This document shows positions 28,908 to 37,868 of a DNA stretch of 64,000 nt, in pieces; the first letter of the stretch is position 1, and every line of letters starts with the position of its first letter. Source of the stretch: CAYTTA01 sp964440655 (GTDB lineage: Bacteria > Bacteroidota > Rhodothermia > Balneolales > Balneolaceae); the NCBI GenBank assembly GCA_964440655.1, contig CAYTTA010000003.1:1-64000 (forward strand), read 5' to 3'. The notes under the pieces were generated by a model, which worked only from the letters and a program-made list of their open reading frames with translations, made no database searches and was not told the origin of the DNA. The translations under genes were made by a program, and so were the position numbers.

Positions 28908-29747
28908 CTACCACATCCGGCCAAATACAAAACTGACCTGGGGGGTGCCGAAATATTTCTGCGGTTTGAAGAACGGGATCATCGGGTAGGTCCCGTTGAT
29001 CACCTGCTCCTGGGTAAAGGGCTGCTGGCTCAGATCCGGCTGATTGGGATACATCAGCTCGATGCCGTCCCGGAACCAGTAAAAAAGATAGCCGAACTGG
29101 ATGGAGGTCAGATTTGCAAAATTCCGTCCGATGTCGAGATTCAGCATCAGCTCGCCTCCCATTCCCAGATGCCACTCCCCCTGCCCCAGACCGGTAAAGA
29201 TGTCGTTTACCGGCTCGAAATAGTTGAACCCCGCCGCAAACTGCTCTCCTTCACGGAAACCGTTCCCGTTGTGGTCGTTGAAATAGGGATAGGTGAACGC
29301 CATGACCGGTCCCGCACTCCCGCTCAGAAAAAACCGGAAGGAGTCCTCCACAGAGCGGGCGAAAATCCGATGGCGGAGGCCGAGGAAGAGCGGGAAGGAG
29401 AATCCCCGCTGATACTTGTTGGGAATGATCTGCTGACCGAAGAAAAAGTCGGTAAACGTCTGCTCGCTCGCGTCGCGGAGACCGGCCATACGCAAGATGA
29501 GGGTCCCCTCCATGTAGGGCGCCAGAACCCTGCGATACTCCGCCCCCAGACCAAAGCCGAAGTTGTTGATGACCACATTGAATCCGATCCCCCTCCGGAC
29601 CCCTTCATCCAGAGGCGTCCGTGGGGCGTCGTAATCCATCAGCTCCGGCTCCCGGATCTGCCCCTGGGCGGTGCCGGTGATCAGAAAACCTGCTGCAAAC
29701 AGAAAGAGCAGGAGGAGAAGCGCGTTCGATCTGGAAAAATCACTCAT
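28908..29747 (-). CDS. predicted outer-membrane beta-barrel protein
   Basis: About 279 residues. A signal peptide (LLLLLFLFAAGFLITGTAQGQ) follows the ATG at 29747, and the mature part alternates aromatic and polar residues: VVINNFGFGLGAEYRRVL, FPLFLGLRHRIF, GGELMLNLDIGRNF and the terminal FGTPQVSFVFGRMW ending in an aromatic residue, as outer-membrane barrels do. A D-x-N-x-N-G-type loop (NDHNGNGFREGEQ) may bind calcium. The frame opens further upstream, but the earlier residues have no signal features. No named family is recognised; it precedes eno in the same direction after 115 bases. Confidence 0.65.
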   Translation of the reverse strand: MSDFSRSNALLLLLFLFAAGFLITGTAQGQIREPELMDYDAPRTPLDEGVRRGIGFNVVINNFGFGLGAEYRRVLAPYMEGTLILRMAGLRDASEQTFTDFFFGQQIIPNKYQRGFSFPLFLGLRHRIFARSVEDSFRFFLSGSAGPVMAFTYPYFNDHNGNGFREGEQFAAGFNYFEPVNDIFTGLGQGEWHLGMGGELMLNLDIGRNFANLTSIQFGYLFYWFRDGIELMYPNQPDLSQQPFTQEQVINGTYPMIPFFKPQKYFGTPQVSFVFGRMW

Positions 29748-29986
29748 CTGCAGTCCATCGGTTTGAATCCTTTTGAATCCTGTCGTGATGCAACAAAATC
29801 CGGTTTGCCTCCATTGCATCATATTAATAAAAAGTGGCGAACTTTGTCCCTACTTCCTTCTCTCACACTCTCTTGAAGTGGATTTTCAGGGCAATGGAAC
29901 CCACGAAAACGGCGTTTGCATCTTGTTGGTATAAGCTTTTTATTCCTGCTGACTATTTTGAGGACACCTGTAACAAAACTTTCCGG

Positions 29987-30373
29987 ATGAGTACAGTTAC
30001 AAAGTACCTGGTTTACGGGCCGAATCAAACGCTCCGCCGGCTGGCCCCCAGCCTTCTCGAGACGGTGGAACCGAAATACCTCTACTCCTATACGTCCCGC
30101 GACGGGCTCGATGAGATTCACGTCGCTCTCTACGAGCAGTATGAAAAGCAGGTCAATACCACCGTCACCCTTCTCTGTGTGATTGAATGCAATGAAAAAA
30201 GGAACCGGATCGAGCTGAAAAAGGCGGGAGGACGATTGGGTTTCAGAGGGAGTTCCCTGACGGAAGAGAAAAACATTGAAGCAGATGTGATCGATTTCAT
30301 CCTGGACTTTTCGAAGCGGTTCGGGCTCTCCATTCAGGAAGAGGTGGCTGAATCGAACAAAGACGAGGCGTGA
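29987..30373 (+). CDS. small conserved-looking protein upstream of prmC
   Basis: About 128 residues from the ATG at 29987 (the frame stays open to a GTG at 29834, but those 51 residues look non-coding). It begins STVTKYLVYGPNQTLRRLAP and continues with alternating beta strands (YLYSYTSRDGLDEIHVALYEQYEK, TVTLLCVIECNEKRNRIELKK) and a C-terminal helix (IDFILDFSKRFGLSIQEE). No domain is recognised. Its TGA overlaps the prmC GTG (GTGA at 30370-30373), so translation of the two is coupled. Function unknown. Confidence 0.6.
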   Translation: MSTVTKYLVYGPNQTLRRLAPSLLETVEPKYLYSYTSRDGLDEIHVALYEQYEKQVNTTVTLLCVIECNEKRNRIELKKAGGRLGFRGSSLTEEKNIEADVIDFILDFSKRFGLSIQEEVAESNKDEA

Positions 30374-31419
30374 CGAAAAAGGGGACTCCGAAGGTCTGGA
30401 CCGTCCTCTCCATGCTGGAGTGGGCTACCGGATACTTCCAATCGCACAAGGTTCCCGATCCGAGGCTGAGCATAGAGTGGTTGCTGGCCGAAGTGCTTGG
30501 CAAGCGGCGACTCGACCTCTATCTCAATTTTGACCGCCCTCTGTCGGAAAAGGAACTGGACCGGTTAAGACCGTTGGTCCGCAGACGGGCGCAGCATGAA
30601 CCTCTGCAGTATATCCTCGGATATACGGAATTTATGGGTCACCGGATCCGTACGGCCCCGGGGGTGCTTATTCCCAGACCCGAGACCGAACAGCTTGTTG
30701 ACCGTATCCTCCAGGATCTGGAGAGTGGTCTCCTGCTTCCCCGTTCCGGCGGGGAGACCTCACGCCCGCCCCACTCTTCCGATTCCGGGATGAAACCTGA
30801 ATTTTCTGATGTCGGGATGGGATCCGAATCTCCCGACTTCCCTGAGAGCAGCAGCCCGGATTCCGGACAAGAGCCCGGTGGAGTGGCGGCTTCAAAACGA
30901 CAGATCCGTGCGGTGGATATCGGAACCGGGTCGGGCTGTATTCCCGTCGCCCTGGCGAAATCGAAGAACGCCGAATGGATCTGTACGGGAATCGACATCT
31001 CTGAAGAGGCGCTGCGCATCGCAGGGGAAAATGCGGAACAGAACGGTGTCTCCGTCGAGTGGATCAAGGCGGATCTGTTCCGCTTTGATTCAGATCCGCA
31101 ACTGGAAAACCGGACGTTCGATCTTATTGTCTCAAATCCGCCCTATGTGCTTCCTGAAGAGGAGGAGTCGCTGGAGCGGCAGGTGAGGGAGTATGAGCCC
31201 CGCATCGCCCTGTTCCACGAAGATCCAGTGGAGATTTGTCGGGCCATCTCTCTCTGGAGCAGAGAACATCTCGCCCCGGACGGGGCTCTCTATCTGGAGT
31301 GCAATCCATTGCTGATCACTGCTATCCGGGATGAACTCCTCCCATCGTTTGCCAGAGTGGAGATCCTGCAGGATGATGATGGGAAAGAGCGCTTCATCCG
31401 CGCCTTCCGTTCCCGCTAA
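30370..31419 (+). CDS. prmC: peptide chain release factor N5-glutamine methyltransferase
   Basis: Methylates the GGQ glutamine of RF1 and RF2, using SAM. The N-terminal helical domain is followed by LQYILGYTEFMGHRI and APGVLIPRPETEQLVD, then the SAM motif VDIGTGSGCIPVALA (from residue 182) and the catalytic NPPY motif in VSNPPYVLPEE (near 256-259). At 349 residues it is about 70 longer than E. coli PrmC; the excess is a Ser/Pro/Gly/Glu-rich insertion at about residues 119-175, between the two domains. GTG start overlapping the previous stop. It ends just before the oriC region. Confidence 0.92.
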   Translation: MTKKGTPKVWTVLSMLEWATGYFQSHKVPDPRLSIEWLLAEVLGKRRLDLYLNFDRPLSEKELDRLRPLVRRRAQHEPLQYILGYTEFMGHRIRTAPGVLIPRPETEQLVDRILQDLESGLLLPRSGGETSRPPHSSDSGMKPEFSDVGMGSESPDFPESSSPDSGQEPGGVAASKRQIRAVDIGTGSGCIPVALAKSKNAEWICTGIDISEEALRIAGENAEQNGVSVEWIKADLFRFDSDPQLENRTFDLIVSNPPYVLPEEEESLERQVREYEPRIALFHEDPVEICRAISLWSREHLAPDGALYLECNPLLITAIRDELLPSFARVEILQDDDGKERFIRAFRSR

Positions 31420-31429
31420 CTCATACCGG

Positions 31430-31800
31430 GACAATCGCTTTACAACAACAAGTAAAACATCCGCAAGGAGGCCGCATTTCATATGTAAGAAAATGTGGAT
31501 AACTTGTGGATAAATTATTTGTCATCGCCCGTTGTCCCGGGCAGTCCGGCAATTCAGGCGACAATGCCGGTTTTGAAGTGTCAAGGGGGAAGACGGAATC
31601 CCTGTAAAAAGTCTCTTAATGAATTGGCAATCAATAAGATATGCCTTTTCACCCTATGTGGATAACTTTGTGCCGCACAGGCCGGCGCGGGTTTGACAAC
31701 GGAAATAGAAATTGCCATTTTCCTGCCAGCTTCACGCCTGTATACGCCCTGTTGTGTGGATAACTGAGAGTGCATTAACAACAAAAATCAAATCAGAGGT
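31430..31800. other. probable replication origin (oriC) with four DnaA boxes
   Basis: Four exact copies of TGTGGATAA (reverse complement of the DnaA box TTATCCACA) lie at 31494-31502, 31505-31513, 31657-31665 and 31755-31763, all in one orientation. They lie between prmC and dnaA in a locally AT-rich stretch with no gene. A TAACTTTG box at 31663-31670 could be part of the dnaA promoter, overlapping a DnaA box and allowing autoregulation. Box spacing and context are seen; origin function is inferred from them and from the adjacent dnaA. Confidence 0.8.
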
Positions 31801-31810
31801 CATCGAATCT

Positions 31811-33256
31811 TTGGAAATTTTGAGTGCAGAGTCTGCCTGGGAAGAGTGTCTGGAGATTATTCGTGACAACATCAGCCACCAGAAATTCAAATCCTGGTTC
31901 GAGCCGATTCGTCCCCTTAAACTGGAGGACAACACGCTGACGATTCAGGTACCAAGTCAGTTCTGGTATGAATGGCTGGAGGAGCATTACTACAAGATGC
32001 TCCGGTCTACCATCGCGAAAGTTCTGGGAAGCGAGGGCAAGCTGGAGTACTCCATCCTGGTCGAGAAAGCCGACAACCAGGAGGAGAGCCGGACCGTCCA
32101 TCTTCCCCAGCGTCCCATGCCCCCGAACAAGCCGCAGGAGATGAACGCCTACACCGAGATCCCTCCGGGACGGATCGAGAACCCCTTCATCATTCCCGGT
32201 ATCCGGAAGAGCCGGGTGGACTCCAACCTGAACAGCAACTACGTCTTCGAACGCTTCATCGAAGGGGATTGCAACCGGCTTGCCCGTTCGGCCGCCATGG
32301 CGATCGCCGAGAATCCGGGCAAAAACTCGTTTAACCCGTTTTTTGTCTACGGAACTACCGGACTGGGCAAGACCCATCTGGTCCAGAGCATCGGCAACAA
32401 GATCAAACAGGAGTTCGGAGATGAACTGACCGTGCTCTATGTCTCTTCAGAGACCTTCACCAATGAATTTGTCCAGGCGATCCGGAACAACCGGGTGAGT
32501 GAATTCTCCATGTTCTACCGCAGCATTGATGTCCTGGCGGTGGATGATATCCAGTTTTTCAGCGGCAAGGAGAAGACACAGGAGGAGTTTTTCCACATCT
32601 TCAACTCCCTGCACCAGGAGGGAAAACAGATTATCCTGAGCAGTGACCGTGCGCCGAAAGATGTTCCGGATATCCAGGAGCGGCTGATCTCCCGGTTCAG
32701 CTGGGGGCTGAGCGCCGACCTTCAGATGCCGGAATATGAAACCCGATACGCCATCCTGGAGCGGAAAGCGCAAGACAATGGAATCCAGCTCGACCCTGCA
32801 ATCCTGGAGTTCATCGCCCATAATTTCAAAACAAACATCCGCGATCTGGAAGGGGCCATCATCAAACTGCTGGCCACCGCATCCCTCAAGCACATCGACG
32901 AGATTGATCTGACACTGGCCAAGCAGATCCTCAAGGATATGGTTCGTCACTCCAACAACCAGATCTCGATCGAGGCGATCCAGAATCATGTCTGCGAATA
33001 TTTCGGGATTGATCCGAACAAGGTCCGTGAAAAGACACGGAAACAGGAGATCGTGGAGGCGAGGCAGATTGCGATGTATCTCTCCAAAAAGTTCACCGAA
33101 TCAAGCCTGAAGACAATCGGGCTTCATTTTGGCGGACGGGACCATTCAACCGTGATCCATGCGATCAACACCATTGAAAGCCGTCTCTCCACCAGTCCGA
33201 AATACCGGAGGATACTGAGCGAGCTGGAACAGAAAATCGAAGTGGCCATTCTTTAA
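31811..33256 (+). CDS. dnaA: chromosomal replication initiator DnaA
   Basis: Opens oriC and recruits the helicase. Domain I starts at about LSAESAWEECLEIIRDNIS with the KSWFEPI motif; a short linker follows; domain III has Walker A FFVYGTTGLGKTHL, Walker B VLAVDDIQFFSGKE and the box VII arginine region (PDIQERLISRFSWGL); domain IV ends with GGRDHSTVIHAINTIE, the DNA-binding signature. Start uncertain: the frame is open from a TTG at 31712; GTG 31754 overlaps a DnaA box; TTG 31811 has CAGAGG 10 bases upstream and gives 481 residues with a normal domain I, so it is preferred. folB follows 15 bases later. Confidence 0.95.
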   Translation: MEILSAESAWEECLEIIRDNISHQKFKSWFEPIRPLKLEDNTLTIQVPSQFWYEWLEEHYYKMLRSTIAKVLGSEGKLEYSILVEKADNQEESRTVHLPQRPMPPNKPQEMNAYTEIPPGRIENPFIIPGIRKSRVDSNLNSNYVFERFIEGDCNRLARSAAMAIAENPGKNSFNPFFVYGTTGLGKTHLVQSIGNKIKQEFGDELTVLYVSSETFTNEFVQAIRNNRVSEFSMFYRSIDVLAVDDIQFFSGKEKTQEEFFHIFNSLHQEGKQIILSSDRAPKDVPDIQERLISRFSWGLSADLQMPEYETRYAILERKAQDNGIQLDPAILEFIAHNFKTNIRDLEGAIIKLLATASLKHIDEIDLTLAKQILKDMVRHSNNQISIEAIQNHVCEYFGIDPNKVREKTRKQEIVEARQIAMYLSKKFTESSLKTIGLHFGGRDHSTVIHAINTIESRLSTSPKYRRILSELEQKIEVAIL

Positions 33257-33271
33257 GGAGATCCTGATACA

Positions 33272-33631
33272 TTGGATACACTCACACTCAAATCACTGCA
33301 ACTTTCAGGACACCACGGTGTCCATGAAGAGGAGAGAAAAAAAGGGAACCGGTTTGAAGTGGATGTGATCGTGCGGGGGGAGTTCCGCCAGGCGGGTCGT
33401 TCGGATGATCTCACGCTGGTCCCCGACTACGAGCTGATCGCCGAAGTGGCGGAAGAGGTGGTCACCGGCCCCTCCCGCCAGCTCATCGAGACACTCTGTC
33501 TGGAGATCGGGGAGAAGATCCTGGAAAAAATTCCGGGGATCGATTCACTGGAAGTGGCGGTCCGGAAACTCACTCCTCCGGTAAAGCAGCCGGCCGCGTG
33601 GGCCGAAACCCGCATGAAATGGCCGAAGTAG
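33272..33631 (+). CDS. folB: dihydroneopterin aldolase
   Basis: Cleaves dihydroneopterin in folate synthesis. 119 residues with LKSLQLSGHHGVHEEERKKGNRFEVDV, the Y-E-L substrate segment in VPDYELIAEVAEEVV, IETLCLEIGEKILE and the C-terminal VRKLTPPVKQP. It starts with TTG at 33272 preceded by AAGGAGATCC, a good ribosome-binding site. It overlaps folK, the next enzyme of the pathway. Confidence 0.92.
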   Translation: MDTLTLKSLQLSGHHGVHEEERKKGNRFEVDVIVRGEFRQAGRSDDLTLVPDYELIAEVAEEVVTGPSRQLIETLCLEIGEKILEKIPGIDSLEVAVRKLTPPVKQPAAWAETRMKWPK

Positions 33632-34107
33632 TCATTGCCCTGGGGTCCAATCTCGGAGACCGGCTGGAGTTTCTGCGCAGTGCCGGCCGTTTTCTTTCCG
33701 GAATCTCCGGAAAACCTGTTGCAAAATCCTCTATCTGGGAGTCTGAGCCCGTTGGCCCGGCCGAACACAATTTTCTCAATTCCGTGGCGCTCATCACCAG
33801 CCGGTCCACACCGCAAGAGCTCCTCCGACAGCTCAAGGAATATGAGCGGGAATCGGGAAGAGATCCTTCAGGGAGACGATGGGGCCCACGCTGCATCGAC
33901 CTGGACATCATCGCCTGGGAGGGAGAGATCGTAGAGACGAAGACTCTTCGCATCCCCCACCCTGAATACCGCAACCGGCTCTTTGTTCTGCTCCCGCTCC
34001 GGGAGCTGCGCCCCGGGTGGAGCGACCCGCGGAACCGTGAGTCCATAGACCGGATGATCCTCTCGGCCCCCGAAATCGGGATCCGCAAAACCGGACTTAC
34101 CTGGTGA
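33619..34107 (+). CDS. folK: 2-amino-4-hydroxy-6-hydroxymethyldihydropteridine pyrophosphokinase
   Basis: Transfers pyrophosphate from ATP to hydroxymethyl-dihydropterin. Recognised from VVIALGSNLGDR at the start, SSIWESEPVGPAEHNFLNSVALI, the R-W-GPRCIDLDIIAW motif with its metal-binding aspartates, and LRIPHPEYRNRLFVLLPL. A GTG at 33598 is also in frame, but the ATG at 33619 places the family start correctly; the gene overlaps folB by 13 bases. About 162 residues. Confidence 0.93.
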   Translation: MAEVVIALGSNLGDRLEFLRSAGRFLSGISGKPVAKSSIWESEPVGPAEHNFLNSVALITSRSTPQELLRQLKEYERESGRDPSGRRWGPRCIDLDIIAWEGEIVETKTLRIPHPEYRNRLFVLLPLRELRPGWSDPRNRESIDRMILSAPEIGIRKTGLTW

Positions 34108-34113
34108 GTGCCC

Positions 34114-34758
34114 ATGGCCCATCCCTTCAACCACATCGCCATTGAAGGTGTGATCGGTGCGGGAAAGACCGAACTTGCCATGAGACTGGCCGAAAAGCGG
34201 GACGGCCGGCTCGTGCTGGAGGAGTTTGAAGAGAACCCCTTCCTCCCCCGGTTCTATGAGGACCGGGAGAGGTACGCTTTCCCGACCCAGCTCTCGTTTC
34301 TGGCCTCCCGCTTCCGGCAGCAGCAGAAGCTCCGGAACCTCGATCTGTTTCAAAACTTCGTCATCTCCGATTACCTTTTTGAAAAGGACCGTATCTTTGC
34401 CCTCCTCAATCTGAATGAGGACGAACTTGCCCTCTATGACACCATCTACCAGATCATGACGGGGATCGCCGTACGGCCGGATCTGGTCATCTACCTTCAG
34501 TCCACCGTCGGGGGGCTGATGAGAAATATCCGTAAACGGAACCGGGAGTATGAAAAGCACATTACAGAAGAGTATCTTTCGGAACTCAATGATGCATACA
34601 ACGATTTTTTTCATCACTACAATAAATCGCCTCTGATGGTCATTAATGCCTCAGAGATCGATTTCGTAAACAATCCAGACCATCTGGCCTGGATAGAGAA
34701 ACAGATTTTTGAACAACCGATACGCCCCAGGACCCATTTACATATCCTGCCGGACTGA
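34114..34758 (+). CDS. deoxynucleoside kinase
   Basis: Phosphorylates deoxynucleosides for dNTP salvage. P-loop IAIEGVIGAGKTELA near the N-terminus; E-E-F-E-E-N-P-F-L-PRFYEDRERYAFPTQLSFL substrate block; FVISDYLFEKDRIFA (D-Y/ERS-like motif); YLQSTVGGLMRNIRKRNREYEKHI with the lid arginines. About 214 residues. GTG 34108 or ATG 34114 could start it; it follows folK with no gap. The folK-dNK adjacency is common in Bacteroidota-related genomes. Specificity (dAdo/dGuo or other) cannot be told. Confidence 0.88.
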   Translation: MAHPFNHIAIEGVIGAGKTELAMRLAEKRDGRLVLEEFEENPFLPRFYEDRERYAFPTQLSFLASRFRQQQKLRNLDLFQNFVISDYLFEKDRIFALLNLNEDELALYDTIYQIMTGIAVRPDLVIYLQSTVGGLMRNIRKRNREYEKHITEEYLSELNDAYNDFFHHYNKSPLMVINASEIDFVNNPDHLAWIEKQIFEQPIRPRTHLHILPD

Positions 34759-34792
34759 TTTCTGCAATTTCCGATAAAGCCGAATCCCCCCT

Positions 34793-35047
34793 ATGATCCG
34801 TTGGCTCCTGTTCGCCCTCTTCTTCTACATGATATACCGTCTTATCACCGGTCCGCGCAGAGTTGCCGGTCGTCGGACGATCTGGACCATCCGCTTCGGG
34901 GACGGTGCAGAGAGTGCCGCAGGACCTCGTACACACTCCGGACCCGGCCGGCGGAGGGAACCCCTTGAGAAGATTGAAGATGCCGAATTTGAAGATATCA
35001 CAGAAAAGGAGCCTTCAGAGGGTTCAGGAACAGCGAGCAGCCGATGA
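34793..35047 (+). CDS. small membrane protein, DUF4834-like
   Basis: 84 residues: an N-terminal transmembrane helix (IRWLLFALFFYMIYRLI), then a polar, Arg/Gly/Ser-rich tail with a short acidic motif (EKIEDAEFEDITEKEPSE). Size, topology and the E-D-A-E-F/Y-E-D-I motif match the DUF4834 family of Bacteroidota; function unknown. Its TGA overlaps the ATG of the next gene (ATGA at 35044-35047). Confidence 0.65.
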   Translation: MIRWLLFALFFYMIYRLITGPRRVAGRRTIWTIRFGDGAESAAGPRTHSGPGRRREPLEKIEDAEFEDITEKEPSEGSGTASSR

Positions 35048-35631
35048 GTTTCGAAGAGAAGCACAAGAAAGGATATGAACTTCTGCATGAACAGGATCTG
35101 GATCACAGTCTGGATATCGCCCGTGATCTGCAGCAGATGAACCCCGATGCCCCGGAAGGATATATCCTCGAGGCGGAAGTGATGCTCAAACTGAACCAGT
35201 GGGGACCGGGAATCACCTCGCTGAATGAAGCGATCGAACGGGACCCCGAGAACGGTCGTCTCTACAATCTCCGGGGATATGCCTGGCTGCAGCAGGAAGA
35301 TCCGGAGAGGGCACGCGAAAATCTGGAAAGAGCGATCGCTCTCGACAATCTCGCTGCAGCCCACCGTAATCTGGTCCTCTGCATGCTGCTGGAAGGGGAC
35401 GGGAAAGGGGCGATCGACTACCTGCTGGACAGGATCCGGTCCGATCGGTGGGATGTGGAGAACTGGATCCTGATGGGGGATATGATGAAAAGAGGAGGAG
35501 AGAACGACAAAGCGGTCTCCTACTACAGCCAGGCCCTTAAGATGGATCCGGAGAACGATTACATCCTCTACCAGCTCGCTGAAATCAGCCAGACAGACTC
35601 AGACAACTCATCAGAAAACACCATTTCATGA
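35044..35631 (+). CDS. tetratricopeptide repeat protein
   Basis: 195 residues of helical TPR repeats: from residue ~8 (GYELLHEQDLDHSLDIARDLQQMNPDAPEG) through about five repeats, ending AVSYYSQALKMDPENDYILYQLAEI. No signal peptide, so cytoplasmic. Likely a protein-interaction scaffold; partner unknown. It overlaps both neighbours by four bases (ATGA), forming a tight three-gene unit with the DUF4834-like protein and the small helical protein. Confidence 0.75.
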   Translation: MSFEEKHKKGYELLHEQDLDHSLDIARDLQQMNPDAPEGYILEAEVMLKLNQWGPGITSLNEAIERDPENGRLYNLRGYAWLQQEDPERARENLERAIALDNLAAAHRNLVLCMLLEGDGKGAIDYLLDRIRSDRWDVENWILMGDMMKRGGENDKAVSYYSQALKMDPENDYILYQLAEISQTDSDNSSENTIS

Positions 35632-35957
35632 AACTGATAGATCCTTCGGGAAAAGAGATCACCAGCAAAGAGAACAAGAAAGCAGGAGAGCTGGAACAGC
35701 AGCTGTCGGACAAGATGGAAGCCCTTCTGGATCCCCTTCTTACACGGCTTGAACTGACCGGAGCGCAGATCCCCCCTCAGCAGCTCCTCCAGCTCACCTC
35801 TGTGGCCCATCAGATACTTTTCAGCCGGATGGTCTACAATCTGGCTATACGGGCCGGTGTGAAAAATATGGATGAGCTGCTTTCGGAAGAGGATATTGAA
35901 GAGCTGCGGACCTCACTCCATAATCAGCTCCGGATTGTCGACTCCCCGGAGAAGTGA
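35628..35957 (+). CDS. small helical protein of unknown function
   Basis: 109 residues, predicted all-helical and acidic: KEITSKENKKAGELEQQLSDKMEALLDPLLTRLEL, then LLQLTSVAHQILFSRMVYNLAIRAGV and EDIEELRTSLHNQLRIVD. No recognised domain. Its ATG overlaps the TPR gene stop, and its last 45 bases overlap the convergent methyltransferase gene. The tight coupling suggests it works with the TPR protein; this is inference. Confidence 0.6.
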   Translation: MKLIDPSGKEITSKENKKAGELEQQLSDKMEALLDPLLTRLELTGAQIPPQQLLQLTSVAHQILFSRMVYNLAIRAGVKNMDELLSEEDIEELRTSLHNQLRIVDSPEK

Positions 35958-36965
35958 TTCCGCCTGCTGAAGGTGGATTTTCCAGGTGTTTGCAATAAGC
36001 GGACTCACCATCTCCACGTCAAAGACAATCTGTTCACCTGCCTGGTAGTGGATCCTCTCGGTTCGGAAGAGGCGATTGCTCCAGGAGCGGCTGCCATTCA
36101 GGGGAGAGGTATCGAAGGAGGTTTCCGCATCAAACTCCACCCGGAACCAGAGACAGATTCCGTCCATCACCCCTTCACGGGTCACGTTTCTCACCTGCCT
36201 TGGTATGGCGACAGGCTGCTCGGACTGCCACTCGTTCAGATCGATCGTAAGGACCGGCTCCGGTTCACAGAGAAAATAATCTGCCGATTCCGCCTCAAGG
36301 TAACGGAAGCGGTATTCCATCTTCTGATACTTCCGGATCAGCGGGCTTTCTTTGAGAAAACCGTAATCGATTCCACAGAGGCGGTTCTCCCAGAACGGAG
36401 GAACGGCATAGTCGGACTTCAGGGTGATCGGCTCCAGATAGAGTTCAAACCGGCCCGGAATCACCCGGCCCCCCTTCTTCAGTATCCGTGATTTGAGATC
36501 CAGAATGTTGCGGATCATGTTCTCGTCGAAAAGATCGTCTCCGATCTGCTCGTGCAGGATCACATCCACCTTTTCCGGAGGATTGAAGGATCGGCTGTTC
36601 ACCTGCTCAAACCGGATTTTTTTCTCTCCCTTCTTTGCGGCCAGCACGCGGGCTACCTCGATAAATTCGGAATGATCGATCGCATAGACCTTCTTCGCCC
36701 CGGAATCTGCGGCATAAAAAGCGAGGATACCGCTACCGGTTCCCAGATCCACCACCACGTCTCCCGGGCGGATGTTCCGCTCTATCCCTTTGCGATAGGT
36801 ATCGACCCGGATCCGGTCGGCCAGCATCTTCTCATGCTCATAAAGATTGGTGAACTCATCCATATTGTAGACATCCATGATGGCATTGCTCACTCTCTTG
36901 TTTGCCAGCAGGAGCCGTTTGATGGTAGAAAATGATTTCCGCAGTATTTGATCTACAAGGTCCAT
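35913..36965 (-). CDS. class I SAM methyltransferase, PRMT-like
   Basis: 350 residues. The order resembles protein arginine methyltransferases: helices with YNMDEFTNLYEHEKMLADRIRVDTYRKGI, SAM motif I VVDLGTGSGILAFYAADSGA, the acidic end of strand 2 in VYAIDHSEFI, then VDVILHEQIGDDLFDENM, which resembles the PRMT double-E loop (SE-M-G---L--E). The C-terminal half is beta-rich, like the PRMT barrel. The first position of the loop is H-E rather than S-E. It might also act on a small molecule or lipid. It overlaps the preceding convergent gene by 45 bases. Confidence 0.68.
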   Translation of the reverse strand: MDLVDQILRKSFSTIKRLLLANKRVSNAIMDVYNMDEFTNLYEHEKMLADRIRVDTYRKGIERNIRPGDVVVDLGTGSGILAFYAADSGAKKVYAIDHSEFIEVARVLAAKKGEKKIRFEQVNSRSFNPPEKVDVILHEQIGDDLFDENMIRNILDLKSRILKKGGRVIPGRFELYLEPITLKSDYAVPPFWENRLCGIDYGFLKESPLIRKYQKMEYRFRYLEAESADYFLCEPEPVLTIDLNEWQSEQPVAIPRQVRNVTREGVMDGICLWFRVEFDAETSFDTSPLNGSRSWSNRLFRTERIHYQAGEQIVFDVEMVSPLIANTWKIHLQQAESLLRGVDNPELIME

Positions 36966-37269
36966 TTCTCTCTCGGTTGGTTTTCAGGAATGAGGTGTGT
37001 TGGCGGCAGATAGATGAGCAGCAGGCCGCTCCGGATACCCCGGTTGCAACCGATAGCAAATTGAATGCCATAACACTCCAGCCCCCCCCGCATGAAAGAG
37101 CTCCAGAAGACCGCAAAATCGGAGACAGGGGCAGCTGCCTCGATCCGGACATCAAACGGCACTCTCTTCTTCAGAACTTCTGCAGGCAAAAAATATGATC
37201 CGCCCGGGTTGGATGTGTAAGCGGTTCACAGAGAGCCGCTGTAGCGGGTAAATTTTACACGGTTTTTAG
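36966..37269. other. gene-free interval before the tRNA-Pro repeat array
   Basis: About 300 bases between the PRMT-like gene start and the first tRNA-Pro-derived repeat. Short open stretches exist on both strands but none has a ribosome-binding site or conserved-looking product. It should contain the methyltransferase promoter; no clear box is seen. Confidence 0.4.

Positions 37270-37868
<599 letters not shown>

Noticed and set aside
31712..31810. N-terminal extension of DnaA from the first TTG
   Set aside because: It would cover a DnaA box and encodes residues unlike domain I; a TTG at 31811 has a better ribosome-binding site.
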